A stretch of 5,652 nt of DNA from Deltaproteobacteria bacterium. GTDB lineage: Bacteria; Desulfobacterota; SM23-61. Position 1 is the stretch's first letter; each line of letters begins with the position of its first letter. Below are positions 3,271-5,652 of the stretch, piece after piece. The notes beneath the pieces were generated by a model that did no database searches, was not told where the DNA came from, and saw only the letters and a program-made list of their open reading frames with translations. The stretch lies in the NCBI GenBank assembly GCA_029857975.1, contig JAOUFX010000247.1, forward strand, positions 1 to 5,652, in the 5' to 3' direction. The position numbers and the translations under genes were made by a program.

Positions 3271-5652
3271 ATGGCTGAAAGAGAAGATCGTCCAACCAAA
3301 AAAATTTCCAAAACCGGAGCGGTGATGGTCGTAGGCGGCGGTGTGGGGGGAATGCAGGCCGCCTTGGATCTGGCCAATTCCGGCTTTAAAGTTTATTTAG
3401 TGGAAGAGAGCACGGCCATCGGGGGGCGAATGGCCCAACTGGATAAGACCTTTCCCACCAACGACTGCTCCATGTGTACGATCAGCCCCAAGCTGGTCGA
3501 AACCGGCCGCCATCTGAATATCGCCCTCATGACCGACACTGAAGTACTAAAGGTGGATGGCGAGGCTGGCGCCTTCACCGTAACCGTACGCCGCAAGCCC
3601 CGCTACATTGACGTGAGCAAGTGTACCGGCTGCAGCGAGTGTGCCCAGGTGTGCCCGGTGATCACCCTTAGTCGCTTTGACGAAGGAATGGCCCAGCAGC
3701 GAGCCGCTTACAAGCTCTACCCGCAAGCCGTGCCCAACGCCTTTGCGATTGAAAAGAAAGGCGTGTCACCGTGTCGCGATGCCTGCCCGGCGGGCCAGCG
3801 GGCCCAGGGCTACATCGCCCTCATCCGCGAAGGACGGTATGAAGACGCCATGCGGGTGATCAAAGAAGACAATCCTTTCCCCGGAATCTGCGGGCGGATT
3901 TGTAATCACCGGTGCGAAGATGCCTGTAACCGGGGCTTAGTGGATGAGCCGATTTCCATCGCCACCTTAAAGCGCTTCGTAACCGATCAGGTTTATTCCC
4001 AACCCTACCTTCCCCCCGACCCGCTTCCTTATCAATACGAAGAGCGGGTCGCCATTATCGGCGCCGGGCCTTGCGGATTAACGGCCGCCAAAGATCTGCG
4101 GCAACGAGGCTATCCCGTGACGATCTTTGAGGCCTTGCCGATCGCCGGCGGCATGTTAAGGGTGGGCGTTCCGGATTATCGTCTGCCTCCTCTGATTGTG
4201 GACCGGGAGGTCCGGGAGATCATCGATTTAGGTATTGACCTGCGACTCAACAGCCCGGTTACGGATTTGGACGCCGTACGGAATCAAGGGTTCAAAGCCG
4301 TTCTGATTGCCGTAGGCGCGCATGAAGGCCGGAAACTCCCCATTCCTGGCGCGGACCTTCCCGAGATTTTGATCAACACCCAATTTTTGCGGGACGTCAG
4401 CCTGATGAATCTCGGAATTCGGAATCACCCCCACCCCGACCCTCTCCCCTTTGAGGGGGAGGGCAAGGGTGGGGGGTTACAATCCACAATCCGCAATCGA
4501 CATGTACTGGTGCTAGGCGGCGGCAACGTGGCTATGGATTGCGCCCGCACGGCGGTCCGCCTGGGCGCGGCCAAGGTTGAAATGGCCTGCCTGGAGAGTC
4601 GGGAGAAAATACCGGCTCATCCCGATGAGGTCCGGGAAGCTGAGGAGGAAGGCATCACCATTTATGACAGCCGATCTTTCAAGCGGATCCTGGATAAAGA
4701 TGGGCACGTGGCCGGAGTGGAAGCGGTAAACGTGACCTTCATGGAATTTGACAGTGAAGGCCGGCTGACTCTGGAGACGCAAGAAGGAAGCGAGCATATC
4801 CTACCCTGCGAAGTTGTAATATTCGCCATAGGCCAGCGCGCCGGCTTAGCCTTTATCCCCGAAAGCGCGGGCGTGGGCATCACCCGGCAATCAACCATTG
4901 CCGTCAATCCCAACACTTTGGCCGCTACCCGTCCGGGGATTTTTGCCGCCGGCGATGCCACCACGGGAACAGCCTACGTAATCGAAGCCGTGGCCTCCGG
5001 GCACAAAGTAGCAGCCAGTATTCACAGGTATCTTCGGGGAGAAGAATTGGAGCCACCCCTTGCCCCCGAATTGCCCGTGGTGAAGATGACCAAGGAGGAA
5101 GGGCAAGAAAAAGTTGCCGCCGGCGAGATCCGGGTGGCCCCCCGGGTGGGCATGCCATCCCGCGAGCCCGAGCGGCGCTGCCGCTCCTTCGAGGAAGTGA
5201 CCCTGGGGTACACGGAGGAAGCGGCCAAAGCCGAAGCCGCTCGCTGCCTAGCCTGCGGCATATGCTCGGAATGCCTCTGCTGCTATTACAAGTGCGGCCT
5301 ATCCGCCATCAACCATGAGATGGTGGAACGGCAGGAAGAAGTCAGTGTAGGTTCGGTCATCCTGGCGCCGGGCTACGAAATATATAACGCCCGCCTGTCC
5401 CAAGAGTATGGACTGGGGCGCTATCCCAACGTGATGAATGCCCTCCAATTTGAACGTTTGCTTTCAGCGTCCGGGCCAACGATGGGCCACGTCAACCGGC
5501 CGTCGGACGGTAAAGTGCCGCGCAAGATCGCCTTTTTGCAATGTGTGGGGAGTCGGGACCAGAACCATCCATACTGTTCGGCGGTCTGTTGCATGTACGC
5601 CACCAAAGAAGCCATCATTGCCAAGGAACACGAAAAAGGGATTCAGCCAACG
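3271..5652 (+). CDS. hdrA: HdrA split by an NfnB/GltD-type NAD(P)H oxidoreductase insert (3' partial)
   Basis: The first 794 codons of a giant flavo-iron-sulfur protein, open to the window edge. AAGGAT lies 8 nt before the ATG. Residues 17-160 are HdrA: FAD fold GGGVGG (22-27), GGRMAQLDKTFPT, NDCSMC (64-69), ferredoxin motif CTGCSECAQVCP (C118, C121, C124, C128) and PQAVPN. From about 162 to 676 comes an insert like NfnB/GltD: SPCRDACPAG (166-175), four Cys at 207, 211, 215 and 219, a second FAD fold GAGPCG (264-269), GGMLRVGVPDYRLP, NAD(P)H fold GGGN (416-419), AAGD (559-562) and a tail with Cys at 659, 662, 665, 668, 670, 671 and 675. HdrA resumes near 680 with VGSVILAPGYE, SGPTMGHVNRPSDGK and C758-C769-C773-C774. 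That makes two flavin sites and several clusters. Likely role: take electrons from NAD(P)H and split or merge them among HdrBC, MetVF and ferredoxin. At least 300 further residues are expected. A repeat-derived stretch (about 381-409) lies before GGGN. Confidence 0.92.
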   Translation, partial: MAEREDRPTKKISKTGAVMVVGGGVGGMQAALDLANSGFKVYLVEESTAIGGRMAQLDKTFPTNDCSMCTISPKLVETGRHLNIALMTDTEVLKVDGEAGAFTVTVRRKPRYIDVSKCTGCSECAQVCPVITLSRFDEGMAQQRAAYKLYPQAVPNAFAIEKKGVSPCRDACPAGQRAQGYIALIREGRYEDAMRVIKEDNPFPGICGRICNHRCEDACNRGLVDEPISIATLKRFVTDQVYSQPYLPPDPLPYQYEERVAIIGAGPCGLTAAKDLRQRGYPVTIFEALPIAGGMLRVGVPDYRLPPLIVDREVREIIDLGIDLRLNSPVTDLDAVRNQGFKAVLIAVGAHEGRKLPIPGADLPEILINTQFLRDVSLMNLGIRNHPHPDPLPFEGEGKGGGLQSTIRNRHVLVLGGGNVAMDCARTAVRLGAAKVEMACLESREKIPAHPDEVREAEEEGITIYDSRSFKRILDKDGHVAGVEAVNVTFMEFDSEGRLTLETQEGSEHILPCEVVIFAIGQRAGLAFIPESAGVGITRQSTIAVNPNTLAATRPGIFAAGDATTGTAYVIEAVASGHKVAASIHRYLRGEELEPPLAPELPVVKMTKEEGQEKVAAGEIRVAPRVGMPSREPERRCRSFEEVTLGYTEEAAKAEAARCLACGICSECLCCYYKCGLSAINHEMVERQEEVSVGSVILAPGYEIYNARLSQEYGLGRYPNVMNALQFERLLSASGPTMGHVNRPSDGKVPRKIAFLQCVGSRDQNHPYCSAVCCMYATKEAIIAKEHEKGIQPT
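4427..4477. repeat. REP-like palindrome inserted in frame in hdrA
   Basis: An imperfect inverted repeat: the left arm ACCCCCACCCCGACCCTC plus TCCCC (4427-4449), the loop TTTGA, and the right arm GGGGGAGGGCAAGGGTGGGG ending GGT (to 4477). It encodes HPHPDPLPFEGEGKGGG (residues 386-402), a low-complexity peptide typical of REP-type elements read through in coding genes and unlike GltD-family sequence. The reading frame is kept. It sits in the loop between the first FAD half and the NAD(P)H Rossmann fold, where an added surface loop may be tolerated. Confidence 0.75.
4480..4500 (+). repeat. Three tandem 7-nt units next to the palindrome
   Basis: CAATCCA, CAATCCG and CAATCGA stand head to tail directly after the palindrome and just before the conserved HVLVLGGGN region. 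They probably belong to the same inserted element, which would then span roughly 4411-4500 (about 90 nt, 30 codons). The exact borders cannot be fixed without an uninterrupted relative. Confidence 0.6.

Noticed and set aside
4411..4500. The repeat as evidence that hdrA is a pseudogene
   Set aside because: The frame stays open and conserved motifs continue on both sides to the window edge.
4513..5261. Several overlapping minus-strand ORFs opposite hdrA
   Set aside because: The + strand frame carries unbroken conserved motifs throughout; the antisense frames are by-products of its GC-rich codons.

Overview
The window reads almost entirely on the + strand as one gene cluster of C1 metabolism and electron transfer: the end of metV, then metF, a single-domain response regulator, hdrC, hdrB, and the first 794 codons of a very large hdrA that runs off the right edge. 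No rRNA, tRNA, CRISPR array or transposase gene was seen. The set (MetVF with HdrABC, rich in Fe-S motifs) points to an anaerobe with a Wood-Ljungdahl pathway. The HdrC/HdrB/HdrA style and the REP-like repeats suggest a Desulfobacterota (deltaproteobacterial) sulfate reducer or syntroph. That placement is inference from gene style, not from a marker gene.

Layout: 2-271 is the C-terminal part of MetV. 272-426 is a 155-nt gap holding a REP-like repeat and a small palindrome just before the metF ribosome binding site. 427-1302 is metF. 1358-1738 is a CheY-like receiver with a strong ribosome binding site. 1739-1843 is a 105-nt gap with one hairpin and no convincing terminator. 1844-2419 is hdrC (TTG start), 2416-3258 is hdrB (GTG start, overlapping hdrC by 4 nt), and 3271-5652 is hdrA, 12 nt after hdrB and incomplete.

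How the parts fit: MetF and MetV form the methylene-tetrahydrofolate reductase. In acetogens such as Moorella they are known to associate with HdrABC and MvhD, with NADH as electron donor. Here the HdrA chain is split by an insert of about 515 residues that is a complete NfnB/GltD-type NAD(P)H oxidoreductase (Fe-S domain, FAD Rossmann fold, NAD(P)H Rossmann fold, Cys-rich tail), after which HdrA resumes. The inferred system is an NAD(P)H-fed, flavin-based electron-bifurcating or confurcating complex coupled to methylene-THF/methyl-THF conversion. The pyridine-nucleotide module is built into HdrA rather than supplied by separate subunits.

The main oddity is a second, much smaller insertion. 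A roughly 50-nt G/C-rich palindrome followed by a 7-nt tandem repeat sits in frame inside hdrA, just before the NAD(P)H-binding glycine motif. It looks like a REP-type element tolerated in a surface loop. metF and hdrA also differ visibly in codon choice, which hints that the cluster was put together from parts with different histories.
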